Shown here: positions 8,497 to 16,030 of the stretch, piece after piece
Position numbering within the stretch: the stretch's first letter is position 1
Layout: every line of letters starts with the position of its first letter
Assembly: GCA_030622135.1 (NCBI GenBank)
Contig: JAUXGL010000033.1
Span: 1 to 32,243, forward strand
DNA: 32,243 nucleotides
Source: Deltaproteobacteria bacterium
Lineage (GTDB): Bacteria > Myxococcota > B64-G9
Direction of reading: 5' to 3'
Program-made: the position numbers and the translations under genes
The notes under the pieces: model-generated
Told to the model about the DNA's origin: nothing
Database searches by the model: none
What the model saw: the letters and a program-made list of their open reading frames with translations, nothing else

Positions 8497-8535
8497 TTTC
8501 GCCTGGACCTTGATTCATCGAGAGAGAGCCAAGTG

Positions 8536-8802
8536 ATGGAAGTCCTGAGAGAGGAACTGAAGAGCAAGATTGTAAAAACCTTGGATCTGATGGACGCGAA
8601 AGAAGAAGATATCGGGAACGACGATCAACTGATCGGGGGAGAGCTGGGTCTAGATTCCATCGATGTGCTGGAACTGGCAATCATGATCGAGAAGGACTAC
8701 GGCGTGTTGATCGACAACAAGGAACTCGGGCAGAAGGTCTTTCGGACAGTCACCACGCTGGCCGAGTATGTCCAGCAACACCGCACCAAAGGTTGTGCGT
8801 GA
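8536..8802 (+). CDS. Acyl carrier protein 1
   Basis: This 88-residue acyl carrier protein has the phosphopantetheine motif GLDSIDVLEL, with the serine in the usual D-S-I context, and an acidic helix II. A 4'-phosphopantetheine arm added by the cluster's PPTase would carry growing acyl chains. I chose ATG 8536 over the GTG three bases upstream because of its distance to the GAGAGAG ribosome-site-like stretch at 8520-8526. The end overlaps the ketosynthase start by four bases, so this ACP is likely the partner of the KS-CLF fusion. It is one of three free-standing ACPs in the window, each with a different partner set. Confidence 0.93.
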   Translation: MEVLREELKSKIVKTLDLMDAKEEDIGNDDQLIGGELGLDSIDVLELAIMIEKDYGVLIDNKELGQKVFRTVTTLAEYVQQHRTKGCA

Positions 8803-11135
8803 AAGGCAGACGGGTATTCATCACCGGACTAGGAATCGTTAGTCCGGTCGGGAGGGGATGCGCCCGAACTCTCCAGGCATTGCGGACCGGAAGGAGCGGC
8901 ATCCAACCTCTCTCCCTGTTCGCGCCTTCCAGCAAGGGAGCCTACCCAGTCGGGCAGATCCAGGACTCGATGAACGACGGTTCGGTACCCCGAACCCATG
9001 CGTTGGCGCTGGAGGCGGCCCTGCAGGCCATGGAAGGCGATCCCGCACCTCCCGACGCGGTAGTCCTGGGGTGCACCACCGGCGGCATGCTTACCACAGA
9101 GGAACTGCTGAAGAAAGGTGTTCGAGATGCCTCCCGGTTCCGATGGCACGGCACCGGCACCGTGGCCACCTACATCGCCCGAAAGATCGGTTGCCTGGGG
9201 CCATCGTTTACGATCTCCACGGCTTGTTCCAGCGGGGCCCTGGCCCTCAAAACCGCATTCGAGCTCATCCGCTCCGGCCAGGCGAAGCGGGTGCTCGCGG
9301 GCGGAGCGGACGGATTGTGCCACCTGACCTACTATGGTTTCTGCATGTTGCAACTGATCGATCCTCAGGGGGCCCGTCCCTTTGACCAAGATCGGGCGGG
9401 TATGACGGTGGGGGAGGCGGCTGCCATGTTGATGCTTGTCGCGGCCGAGAGTCCTCCGCCCGGCGCCCGGGCTGAACTGCTGGGAGGAGGAATAAGCTGC
9501 GATGCGTATCATCCCAGTGCCCCACACCCCCATGGAGAGGGTGCGCTCGCAGCCATGCGGGATGCGCTGGAGGAAGCCGAGATGGGAGCTGCAGAGATAG
9601 ACTACATCAACCTGCACGGAACCGGCACCCAGGACGGTGATGCCTCGGAGGCAAAGGCAATCCGAAGGCTGTTCGGGGAAGAGGGACCGCCAGCCTCTTC
9701 TTCTTCCAAGGACTCATTCTCCCACTCGCTCGCCGCCTCCGGTGCCGTCGAGGCGGTCATCTCAACACTGTCTTTGCAGCACGGCTTGCTTCCTGCCACT
9801 CCCCGTTGTAAAAGGCCCGATCCCGAACTGAGTCTTGGACCCGTGCCTTCGCCTAAGCCAGCCGACCTGAAGGTGGTATTGTCTAACTCCTTCGGCTTCG
9901 GAGGCAACAACGCCTCCCTGATGTTCGGCCAAGTGGACCACAAGCCCGCCAGTTTTGCCAGAATCTCCCACCCTTCTTTTTCCGGGACGCCAGATCGTTT
10001 TGCAAATCAAGGAGCTGCACTGAAGTCGAGCGGAGGCGTGGTTCGGAACGTCGAGCATCGACTTCGGTGCTGCGACGCGGAGTTGCAAAACGAGGTGGTG
10101 GATCCGGGTTCTGCGCCAAGCGCGGTGAGGCAAAAGTGGCTGGCCGTCCTGGGAAGTGCCTGTCTCACTGGGGTCGGACATATGGAGATCAGTACAGAGA
10201 GATTCAAGCAGGGCCTCTCTCTAGCCGGCAGGTGCCCTTCGGAAGAGTTAACCCGGGTCCTGTCCCCCCGGGCGCTCAGGCGCCAGAAGCGGTTGTCGAG
10301 AATAGCGCTAGCGCTCGCCAAACAGGCTCATGCCGAGGCAGGTAACGACTCATCTTTCGGTTCCGTGTTCGTGGGAACCGGATTCGGATCCCTGTCTGAG
10401 ACCTACGACTTCCTTCAAGCCCTCTTCGAGTCCAACCAGGAGTTTTCCAGCCCCACCGACTTCGTGGGCTCGGTGCACAACGCAGTGGCTGGACAGCTGG
10501 CCATACGATACCAAGCCCATGGGCCCAATATCACCACAACGGGCGAGGACGACGCGTTCGAACAGGCCGTCTTCCTGGCTTCCCTGCTAGCACCCAAAGA
10601 CGGAACCTCGTGCCTGATCCTCGGGGCGGACGAGGCCCATGAAAAGATGACTCCCCTTGTGGATCCCAACTCGCCAGTGCCAGGAGAGCTTGCCGATGGG
10701 GGTGGCGCCCTGGTGGTCAGGCCGACCGAGGATCCGTTCGGCATTGCCCTGGCGCCTCGATTCTTCAAAATGGCAGATGACCACCCCCGCCTGTTGGAGT
10801 CCCTGGTGAAGTCTTTAGGGGGCCGGGATGCGGTATGCAGCCAGATAGGTGCAGTGCTTGTAGGAATCCCCGCCTCCCAGCGGAGTCGGGCAAAAGAGCA
10901 ACTTAGGCGCTTCGTTTCTGACACGGGCTTCTCCGGCCCAGTCATCGATTATCGCCGCCAAACGGGCGAATTCGCCACCGCTGCGGCGGTGGCCGCGGTC
11001 CTGGCCGTGCGTCTATTGCACGAGGGAGTCATTCCGGCACACTTCACCCCGGATGGCGAGTTCCAGCTGGCGGGAAAGAGAATCCTACTGCTGGGGTTGG
11101 GAAGCCGAGTGACGGCGATCGAGGTGGTTGGGTGA
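8799..11135 (+). CDS. Ketosynthase / chain-length-factor fusion protein
   Basis: This 778-residue protein contains two thiolase-fold units. Unit one (about 1-380) is a complete FabF-like ketosynthase: C143 in STACSSG, H273 in HGTGT, and H309 following the K in KDSFSH. Unit two (about 445-778) keeps the KS fold (for example VFVGTGFGSLSE) but has TTTGEDD near 579-585 where the nucleophile cysteine is expected, so it is catalytically dead. It resembles the chain-length factor of aryl polyene and type II systems, where KS and CLF are normally separate subunits. The pair would extend an ACP-bound starter with malonyl units. GTG 8799 overlaps the ACP stop (GTGA); a TTG six bases upstream is possible but less likely. 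The linker (about 385-440) is low in family similarity. Confidence 0.92.
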   Translation: MKGRRVFITGLGIVSPVGRGCARTLQALRTGRSGIQPLSLFAPSSKGAYPVGQIQDSMNDGSVPRTHALALEAALQAMEGDPAPPDAVVLGCTTGGMLTTEELLKKGVRDASRFRWHGTGTVATYIARKIGCLGPSFTISTACSSGALALKTAFELIRSGQAKRVLAGGADGLCHLTYYGFCMLQLIDPQGARPFDQDRAGMTVGEAAAMLMLVAAESPPPGARAELLGGGISCDAYHPSAPHPHGEGALAAMRDALEEAEMGAAEIDYINLHGTGTQDGDASEAKAIRRLFGEEGPPASSSSKDSFSHSLAASGAVEAVISTLSLQHGLLPATPRCKRPDPELSLGPVPSPKPADLKVVLSNSFGFGGNNASLMFGQVDHKPASFARISHPSFSGTPDRFANQGAALKSSGGVVRNVEHRLRCCDAELQNEVVDPGSAPSAVRQKWLAVLGSACLTGVGHMEISTERFKQGLSLAGRCPSEELTRVLSPRALRRQKRLSRIALALAKQAHAEAGNDSSFGSVFVGTGFGSLSETYDFLQALFESNQEFSSPTDFVGSVHNAVAGQLAIRYQAHGPNITTTGEDDAFEQAVFLASLLAPKDGTSCLILGADEAHEKMTPLVDPNSPVPGELADGGGALVVRPTEDPFGIALAPRFFKMADDHPRLLESLVKSLGGRDAVCSQIGAVLVGIPASQRSRAKEQLRRFVSDTGFSGPVIDYRRQTGEFATAAAVAAVLAVRLLHEGVIPAHFTPDGEFQLAGKRILLLGLGSRVTAIEVVG

Positions 11136-12589
11136 ACCCGACGAGTGAAGAAGTCATCGTGGTCGGCTCCGGCGTGGGGGGGCTGTCCTGTGGTATCCTG
11201 TTGGCCAGACTGGGATTTTCCGTCACAGTGATCGAGAAGAACCAGCAGGCCGGCGGCCTGATGCGAAGTTACACCCGGGATGGGATCGAGTGCCCGGTGG
11301 GCGTGCACTACATGGGAGCACTGGACTGTGACCAGATTCTCAGGCACATCTTCGAGGTGCTGGGCGTGTATGAGAGGATTCCCCTCGAGAGGATGGGCAA
11401 GAAAGGCGTGGTGGACCGGTACATCTTCGACGACTTCACCTTCGACCTACCAGTTGGCATCCAATCGTATGGACAGCGACTATTTGATGCCTTTCCCGAC
11501 CAGCCGAACGCCATCCGGGAGCTGGTGGGGAAGCTCGAAGCCACAAGCAGGCGGATGAACCTCGAATCGCTGCTGTTCTCGCGGCCTAAAGATGATTCCC
11601 TGCTGGATTCCATGGAGTCTATGGGCGGGTTTCTCAACGAGTTTGGATGCAGCAACGGGCTTCGGCAGGTGTTGGAAATCCCCACGGCCTGGCTGGGTGT
11701 ACCTCTGGAGCAGTGCCCCCAACCCCTGTTCCTGATGACCCTGGCCTCCTATCTGACCTCCTCCTGGCGTCTCGGGTGCAGCGGAACTCAGATGGCCGAG
11801 ACTTTCGCCTCCAGGCTGAGGGGGCTTGGAGGTCGGATCCTCCTGGGTGAGCGGGTAACAGAAATCCACGTCGCCAACCGGAGTGCAAGCGGCGTAAGCC
11901 TGGAGTCGGGCAATAGCCTGCAGGCCCACCTGATCGTCTGTGCGGTACATCCCAAGACCGTCCTGGAGATTGTGCCGCCAGGAGCGGTGCGCCCCGCGTA
12001 CCGCAACCGCATATCTTCCCTGGAGGACACGCAGGGCTGCCTGTCGGTCCAGGTGGCCGTTCCCGCGGCCGATTTGCCCGCAAGGTCGTACAACCTGATC
12101 CGGTATAAGAACATAGACTGCCAACCCCGGATCGTCTTCTGCCAAGTCAATTCCACCCGACTCCCCGACACTAACCTACTCGCAATGGTCAGCCCCAGCC
12201 CATTCGATGATTGGCGCGCATGGGAGACCACACGTACCGGAAGACGCGGGGAAGAGTACCGGAAGGAGAAAGAGGCCCGGGCCAGGCTGCTTCTAAAAGA
12301 GGTGGAACCGATCTTTGGCCCTTTGGATCGAGCCCGCATCCTGGATATATTCACGCCATTGTCCATCCGGGACTTTGTCGGTAGCGCCAACGGATCAACC
12401 TACGGAGTGCTCCGCTCCACCCGCCAGTTGCTGCGTTGTGCCCTGATGAACCGGACCCCGGTCCAAGGTCTGTACCTTGCCGGCCAAAGCGTGACGGCGC
12501 CCGGGATCCTGGGAACTACCATCGGTTCGCTGATGACCGTGGGCCTCATCGTGGGCAGGGAAAGGTTGCGATCGATCATCTTGGAATGA
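11132..12589 (+). CDS. CrtI/RetSat-like FAD-dependent oxidoreductase
   Basis: This 485-residue protein is of the phytoene desaturase / retinol saturase superfamily. The N-terminal dinucleotide fold VVGSGVGGLSCG (residues 10-21) is followed by VIEKNQQAGG. The C-terminal FAD-contact segment contains LYLAGQSVTAPG and a GTTIGS stretch. Family members desaturate, saturate or isomerise conjugated polyenes at the membrane. GTG 11132 overlaps the KS-CLF stop by four bases, so translation is coupled, and the polyene chain made next door is the natural substrate. The 3' end overlaps the convergent dehydratase gene by 14 bases. CrtI-like enzymes are not a usual part of aryl polyene clusters, but they do occur in ladderane-associated clusters. 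Confidence 0.9.
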   Translation: MNPTSEEVIVVGSGVGGLSCGILLARLGFSVTVIEKNQQAGGLMRSYTRDGIECPVGVHYMGALDCDQILRHIFEVLGVYERIPLERMGKKGVVDRYIFDDFTFDLPVGIQSYGQRLFDAFPDQPNAIRELVGKLEATSRRMNLESLLFSRPKDDSLLDSMESMGGFLNEFGCSNGLRQVLEIPTAWLGVPLEQCPQPLFLMTLASYLTSSWRLGCSGTQMAETFASRLRGLGGRILLGERVTEIHVANRSASGVSLESGNSLQAHLIVCAVHPKTVLEIVPPGAVRPAYRNRISSLEDTQGCLSVQVAVPAADLPARSYNLIRYKNIDCQPRIVFCQVNSTRLPDTNLLAMVSPSPFDDWRAWETTRTGRRGEEYRKEKEARARLLLKEVEPIFGPLDRARILDIFTPLSIRDFVGSANGSTYGVLRSTRQLLRCALMNRTPVQGLYLAGQSVTAPGILGTTIGSLMTVGLIVGRERLRSIILE

Positions 12590-13427
12590 GATAATCCCCA
12601 TCATTCGGCCGGAACGCCTGGAACTGGATCTCGGCCGAAAGTCCCGGCGGAGAAATTACCTTCGAGGCGAACACCAAGTAGTTGTCGCGTTGCATGATGA
12701 CTTTGACGTGGGTGAACAACCGGGTTCCCACGGGTATTCGACTGTGTGACCACTTTGCGAGCTTGACGCCCACCAGGAAACCTCTTCCTCCGGTCTCCTC
12801 CTTGTAGCGACGTTTCCAGCTTATCAGAGACGAAGCTGTCTGAGCTGCCACTTCAATAAGCACCACGGAGCTCGTCGCGCCGGAATCCACCAGAGGCCAG
12901 CGCTCGTTCACATCCGCTCGGGTGACGCAGTGTTCCTCGCCGATCTCCAGGAGGGAATCAATCACTTTCATCCGGTCTCGATGGGGAATACAGTCCTCGA
13001 TGGCGACATCCAATGGCTTGCGGTTGTCCGGCGGCTCGTCCTGGAGCGGGCTTGCATGCCTTTCACTACAGAACCGGATCACGCCATCGCAGGCCTTCTT
13101 GTCCCGGTGGATGACTTCGAAGGTGAAGTCCAATTCTGGATTCAGCCGGTGAGGTGCGATGATCAGGTGGAAAGAAGATCCAGACTCGATCAGGCTTCGG
13201 AATCGCACCCTTCTAAGACCAGTGATGGACCGATCGAGGCCTGACCGGGAGGCGTGGCGGTTCAGGGTCCTTTCCACCATGGCCACCATGGCAATGCCCG
13301 GCACTACGGGCATCTTGGGGAAGTGCCCCGAGAAGAAGAGGGAATCGTCAGGGACGGTCGCGTCGGCTTCGATTCGATCCGGCGGCTCGTATCGGAAGTC
13401 CGAGAGATGAAACCAGCTTTCTTGCAT
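12576..13427 (-). CDS. Double-hotdog 3-hydroxyacyl-ACP dehydratase
   Basis: This 283-residue protein has two hotdog units. Unit one (about 1-125) has the FabZ/FabA signature FSGHFPKMPVVPG with catalytic H35. Unit two (about 135-283) begins IPHRDRMKVIDSLLEI and continues with SSVVLIEVAAQTAS, a pattern like the second type of dehydratase in aryl polyene clusters. In those systems two dehydratases act as a pair; here they appear joined. The protein would remove water from 3-hydroxyacyl-ACP to build conjugated double bonds. ATG 13427 is preferred over TTG 13430 because TTAGG sits five bases upstream of it. It follows the ACP stop closely, so ACP and dehydratase form a two-gene operon. Confidence 0.9.
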   Translation of the reverse strand: MQESWFHLSDFRYEPPDRIEADATVPDDSLFFSGHFPKMPVVPGIAMVAMVERTLNRHASRSGLDRSITGLRRVRFRSLIESGSSFHLIIAPHRLNPELDFTFEVIHRDKKACDGVIRFCSERHASPLQDEPPDNRKPLDVAIEDCIPHRDRMKVIDSLLEIGEEHCVTRADVNERWPLVDSGATSSVVLIEVAAQTASSLISWKRRYKEETGGRGFLVGVKLAKWSHSRIPVGTRLFTHVKVIMQRDNYLVFASKVISPPGLSAEIQFQAFRPNDGDYLIPR

Positions 13428-13433
13428 CAAAAC

Positions 13434-13676
13434 CTAAGGTATCGCCTTGACCAGGAAGTCGATCACATGCTGGACAGTTCGTATGGACCTTAGCTCCTCT
13501 TCGTTCACCTCGATATCGTACTGCGCTTCAAACATCCCAATCATGTCCAATGCATCGATGCTATCGAGCCCTAGATCGTCGAGCAAACGTGCTTCCAGGG
13601 TGATCTTCTCCCTGGGAATCTCAAACTGTTCCATGAAAAAAGCAATAATATAGTCAAATCCTTCTTCGTGGGTCAT
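13434..13676 (-). CDS. Acyl carrier protein 2
   Basis: This 80-residue acyl carrier protein has the motif DLGLDSIDALDM, with the modified serine in D-S-I, and the acidic helix ending EAQYDIEVNEEE. It heads a short leftward operon with the double dehydratase, so it probably presents 3-hydroxyacyl intermediates to that enzyme. The start ATG 13676 has a strong Shine-Dalgarno eight bases upstream and a good promoter further up. It differs clearly in sequence from ACP 1 and ACP 3, which argues for specialised carriers rather than recent copies. Confidence 0.94.
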   Translation of the reverse strand: MTHEEGFDYIIAFFMEQFEIPREKITLEARLLDDLGLDSIDALDMIGMFEAQYDIEVNEEELRSIRTVQHVIDFLVKAIP

Positions 13677-13684
13677 CTTCGAAA

Positions 13685-13690
13685 CTCCTT
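13685..13690 (-). promoter_or_regulatory. Strong ribosome binding site of ACP 2
   Basis: The complement reads AAGGAG, eight bases before ATG 13676. It is one of the best Shine-Dalgarno matches in the window and fits high expression of a carrier protein. Confidence 0.85.
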
Positions 13691-13726
13691 GACTACATGC
13701 GCTACTGCCGCTCTGCTCAGTGCGCA

Positions 13727-13755
13727 GATATACATACGTCAGCCAATCCTGTCAA
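13727..13755 (-). promoter_or_regulatory. Sigma70-type promoter for ACP 2 / dehydratase
   Basis: Reading leftward: TTGACA (13755-13750), a 17-base spacer, then TATATC (13732-13727). Both boxes and the spacing are good. No equally clear promoter was seen for the rightward radical SAM gene starting at 13852. Confidence 0.7.
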
Positions 13756-13851
13756 TTAATTGCCTCTGCTTGGAATCACAGAGGGACTGTTGTTTGCGTC
13801 TGGCTTTTCCGTTGGATAGCATAGCTCTGCCAAAAACACAGGAACGCGACC

Positions 13852-15201
13852 ATGCGGGTAATACTGATATCAGCCAACAAGCTCAAGGTTCCCTACCCGG
13901 TCTACCCGTTGGGCATAGACCATGTGGTCAGATCGATCGCGGCGAGTCACGATGTTCAAGTCTGCGATTTGGCCTGGGCAAGTTCAAACCAGGATGTGCA
14001 AGCGACCATCCGGGACTTTAAACCCGATCTGGTGGGACTGGCCATCCGGAACATCGACAACACGGATGTAACCCAGATGTCTAGCTTCATCGACGAATAC
14101 ATATATATCGTACGTCTGATCAAGCAGACCACCGCGGCACCCATCGTTCTTGGCGGGGCAGGGTTCACCATCTTCCCAGACGAGCTAATGAGCACACTTG
14201 ATGCGAACTACGGCGTCGTTGGCGAGGGAGAACGCGTGTCCTTGCTGCTTCAAGCCCTGGAGAAGGGGAAAGATCCCGCAGGAATCGATGGTGTAGTGAC
14301 CCGGGACAAGCCCGCGGTAATACCAGAACCCTGGCAAAACCCAGGCGGTAGCCGTACCGAGGACATGCTGCTGGATCCCATACACTACCTGGAACTGGGC
14401 GGCATGTTGAACCTGCAAACAAAGAGAGGCTGCCCGCACGGCTGCATCTACTGCACCTATCCACGGATCGAGGGACACCGACTCAGACTGTTCCCACCTG
14501 GGGATGTGGGCAGAGAGGCCCGACGGTTACAGGAGGCCGGCGCCCGGTTTCTTTTCGTCACTGACGCGACATTCAACTCGGACGTAAAGCACAACCTGGA
14601 AGTTGCCCGGGCCATGAAAGACTACGGGGTAACCATTCCCTGGGGTGCATTCTTCGCACCTCTAGAGGCACCCGAGGAATACTATGCCAGGCTGGCGGAG
14701 GCCGGGTTGACCCACGTGGAATTCGGTACCGACTCATTGACCGACCGGGTGCTCGAAACCTATCGAAAACCATTTCGAGTGGCCGATGTGTATCGTGCTC
14801 ATAGGTTGGCACTGGCGGCGGGTCTCAATGTGGCCCATTATCTCCTCCTGGGTGGACCCTCGGAAGATCACAAGACCCTCGAAGAGACACTTACACGTGC
14901 CGAGCAACTGGAGAACTGTGTGCTGTTCTTCTTCTGCGGCATGCGCATCTATCCCCACACACCACTCTACGGCATCGCCAGCCGGGAGGGCTGCATCCAG
15001 CCATGCCAGAGCTTGCTGGAACCGATCTTCTACCGGTCGGAAGCCCTTAAATCCCTGGATGTGGAATCGGCAGTTAGGCAACGAGCTCGAGGACGCCTGA
15101 ACTGGGTCTTCGGCGCAGGAGGAGAGAAACTGACCAACCTCATGGTGTACATGTATCGGAAAGGGCATGTCGGGCCGTTATGGGAAAAGCTGATCCGGTG
15201 A
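13852..15201 (+). CDS. B12-binding-type radical SAM protein
   Basis: This 449-residue protein has two parts. Residues 1 to about 140 form the Rossmann-like domain of cobalamin-type radical SAM enzymes (PDLVGLAIRN, VLGGAGFT, VVGEGE at 122-127). The classical DxHxxG cobalamin-ligand motif is not obvious, so B12 may bind without a histidine ligand or not at all. The radical SAM core has CPHGCIYC (C194, C198, C201). Relatives include B12-dependent methylases and cyclases acting on lipids, hopanoids and chlorophylls. It opens the rightward operon leading to the deacetylase-like protein and AMP ligase, overlapping the former by 22 bases. A role in methylating or cyclising the acyl chain is inference. 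Confidence 0.9.
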   Translation: MRVILISANKLKVPYPVYPLGIDHVVRSIAASHDVQVCDLAWASSNQDVQATIRDFKPDLVGLAIRNIDNTDVTQMSSFIDEYIYIVRLIKQTTAAPIVLGGAGFTIFPDELMSTLDANYGVVGEGERVSLLLQALEKGKDPAGIDGVVTRDKPAVIPEPWQNPGGSRTEDMLLDPIHYLELGGMLNLQTKRGCPHGCIYCTYPRIEGHRLRLFPPGDVGREARRLQEAGARFLFVTDATFNSDVKHNLEVARAMKDYGVTIPWGAFFAPLEAPEEYYARLAEAGLTHVEFGTDSLTDRVLETYRKPFRVADVYRAHRLALAAGLNVAHYLLLGGPSEDHKTLEETLTRAEQLENCVLFFFCGMRIYPHTPLYGIASREGCIQPCQSLLEPIFYRSEALKSLDVESAVRQRARGRLNWVFGAGGEKLTNLMVYMYRKGHVGPLWEKLIR

Positions 15202-16028
15202 AATCGGACCACAGACTACCTCCGGCGACAATAGTATGCGCCCTGGCCTTTGCCACCGCAGTAGTGTTGTTCTTGTTTGCACCCGGTTGGGCGTGGGTGC
15301 CTTTGACCTGCTTCGTAGCCGTGTCGTTGGCCGCGCCCTTCCTGCCCGCGCTGGGATTCTTCTTTCCGGTAATCAGCCACGGTTCCCCAGACCGCAGGGT
15401 GGTTGCCCTGACCTTCGACGATGGCCCTGTGCCTCAGACCACTCCCTTGTTGCTACAGATGCTTGAGCGTCAAGCTGTCCCGGCCACCTTCTTCGTTGTC
15501 GGCAGGCTCGCTGAACAGCACGCCGACCTGCTGGCCAGGTTGATAGAGTCGGGGCACGAAATCGGCAACCACACACACTCCCACGACGTTCTGCTCATGT
15601 TGCGACGCACCAGGACCATCGCTCTGGAGATCGACCGCTGCCAGGAGGTGCTGCGAACGGCGGGGATCCAGACCCGGTTCTTTCGACCCCCGGTGGGGAT
15701 AGTCAACCCCCGACTGGGCCGCCTGCTCAGGGAGCGCGACCTGGTTTGCATCACCTTCTCGTGTCGCGGAGGTGATCGGGGTAATCGAAAAGTCGCCGGG
15801 CTTTCTGCCCGAGTGCTCACAAAGGTGAGGCCTGGAAACATCGTACTGCTTCACGACGGCACAAGCGGCGAAGACTTTGACCCACGACACTGGCTAGCCG
15901 AGATCGAAGCCATCATCTCCGGCTTGAAACTACGGGGACTGAAGATGGTAAAACTGTCGGAGTTGACCGACCTGGAGACACGGGCGGTCCTGGTGAACGA
16001 ACCTTCCAAACCACGAGATGGAGCTTGA
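15180..16028 (+). CDS. Membrane-anchored polysaccharide deacetylase (NodB fold)
   Basis: This 282-residue protein has two hydrophobic segments within residues 16-66, then a NodB-type deacetylase domain. Motif one is LTFDDGP (D80, D81). Motif two, HTHSH, gives metal ligands H131 and H135. Motif three is FFRPPVG around 167-173. The family hydrolyses N- or O-acetyl groups on sugars, with a zinc ion. The domain probably faces the periplasm after the anchor. It overlaps the radical SAM gene by 22 bases and the AMP-ligase gene follows at once, so it is part of the operon. It may deacetylate the sugar added by the cluster's glycosyltransferase, but a substrate cannot be assigned from sequence. Confidence 0.9.
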   Translation: MGKADPVKSDHRLPPATIVCALAFATAVVLFLFAPGWAWVPLTCFVAVSLAAPFLPALGFFFPVISHGSPDRRVVALTFDDGPVPQTTPLLLQMLERQAVPATFFVVGRLAEQHADLLARLIESGHEIGNHTHSHDVLLMLRRTRTIALEIDRCQEVLRTAGIQTRFFRPPVGIVNPRLGRLLRERDLVCITFSCRGGDRGNRKVAGLSARVLTKVRPGNIVLLHDGTSGEDFDPRHWLAEIEAIISGLKLRGLKMVKLSELTDLETRAVLVNEPSKPRDGA

Positions 16029-16030
16029 AG

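Larger units (their letters stand above)
8174..8535. other. Divergent intergenic region with a palindromic element
   Basis: These 362 bases without a convincing gene separate the leftward radical SAM operon from the rightward ACP operon. They hold the inverted/direct repeat structure at 8297-8445 and one candidate promoter at 8468-8496. For the leftward operon I see only a poor match (TTGAGA and TAAAAT about 14 bases apart near 8258-8283). Short open frames here overlap the repeat and show no family features. Confidence 0.7.
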
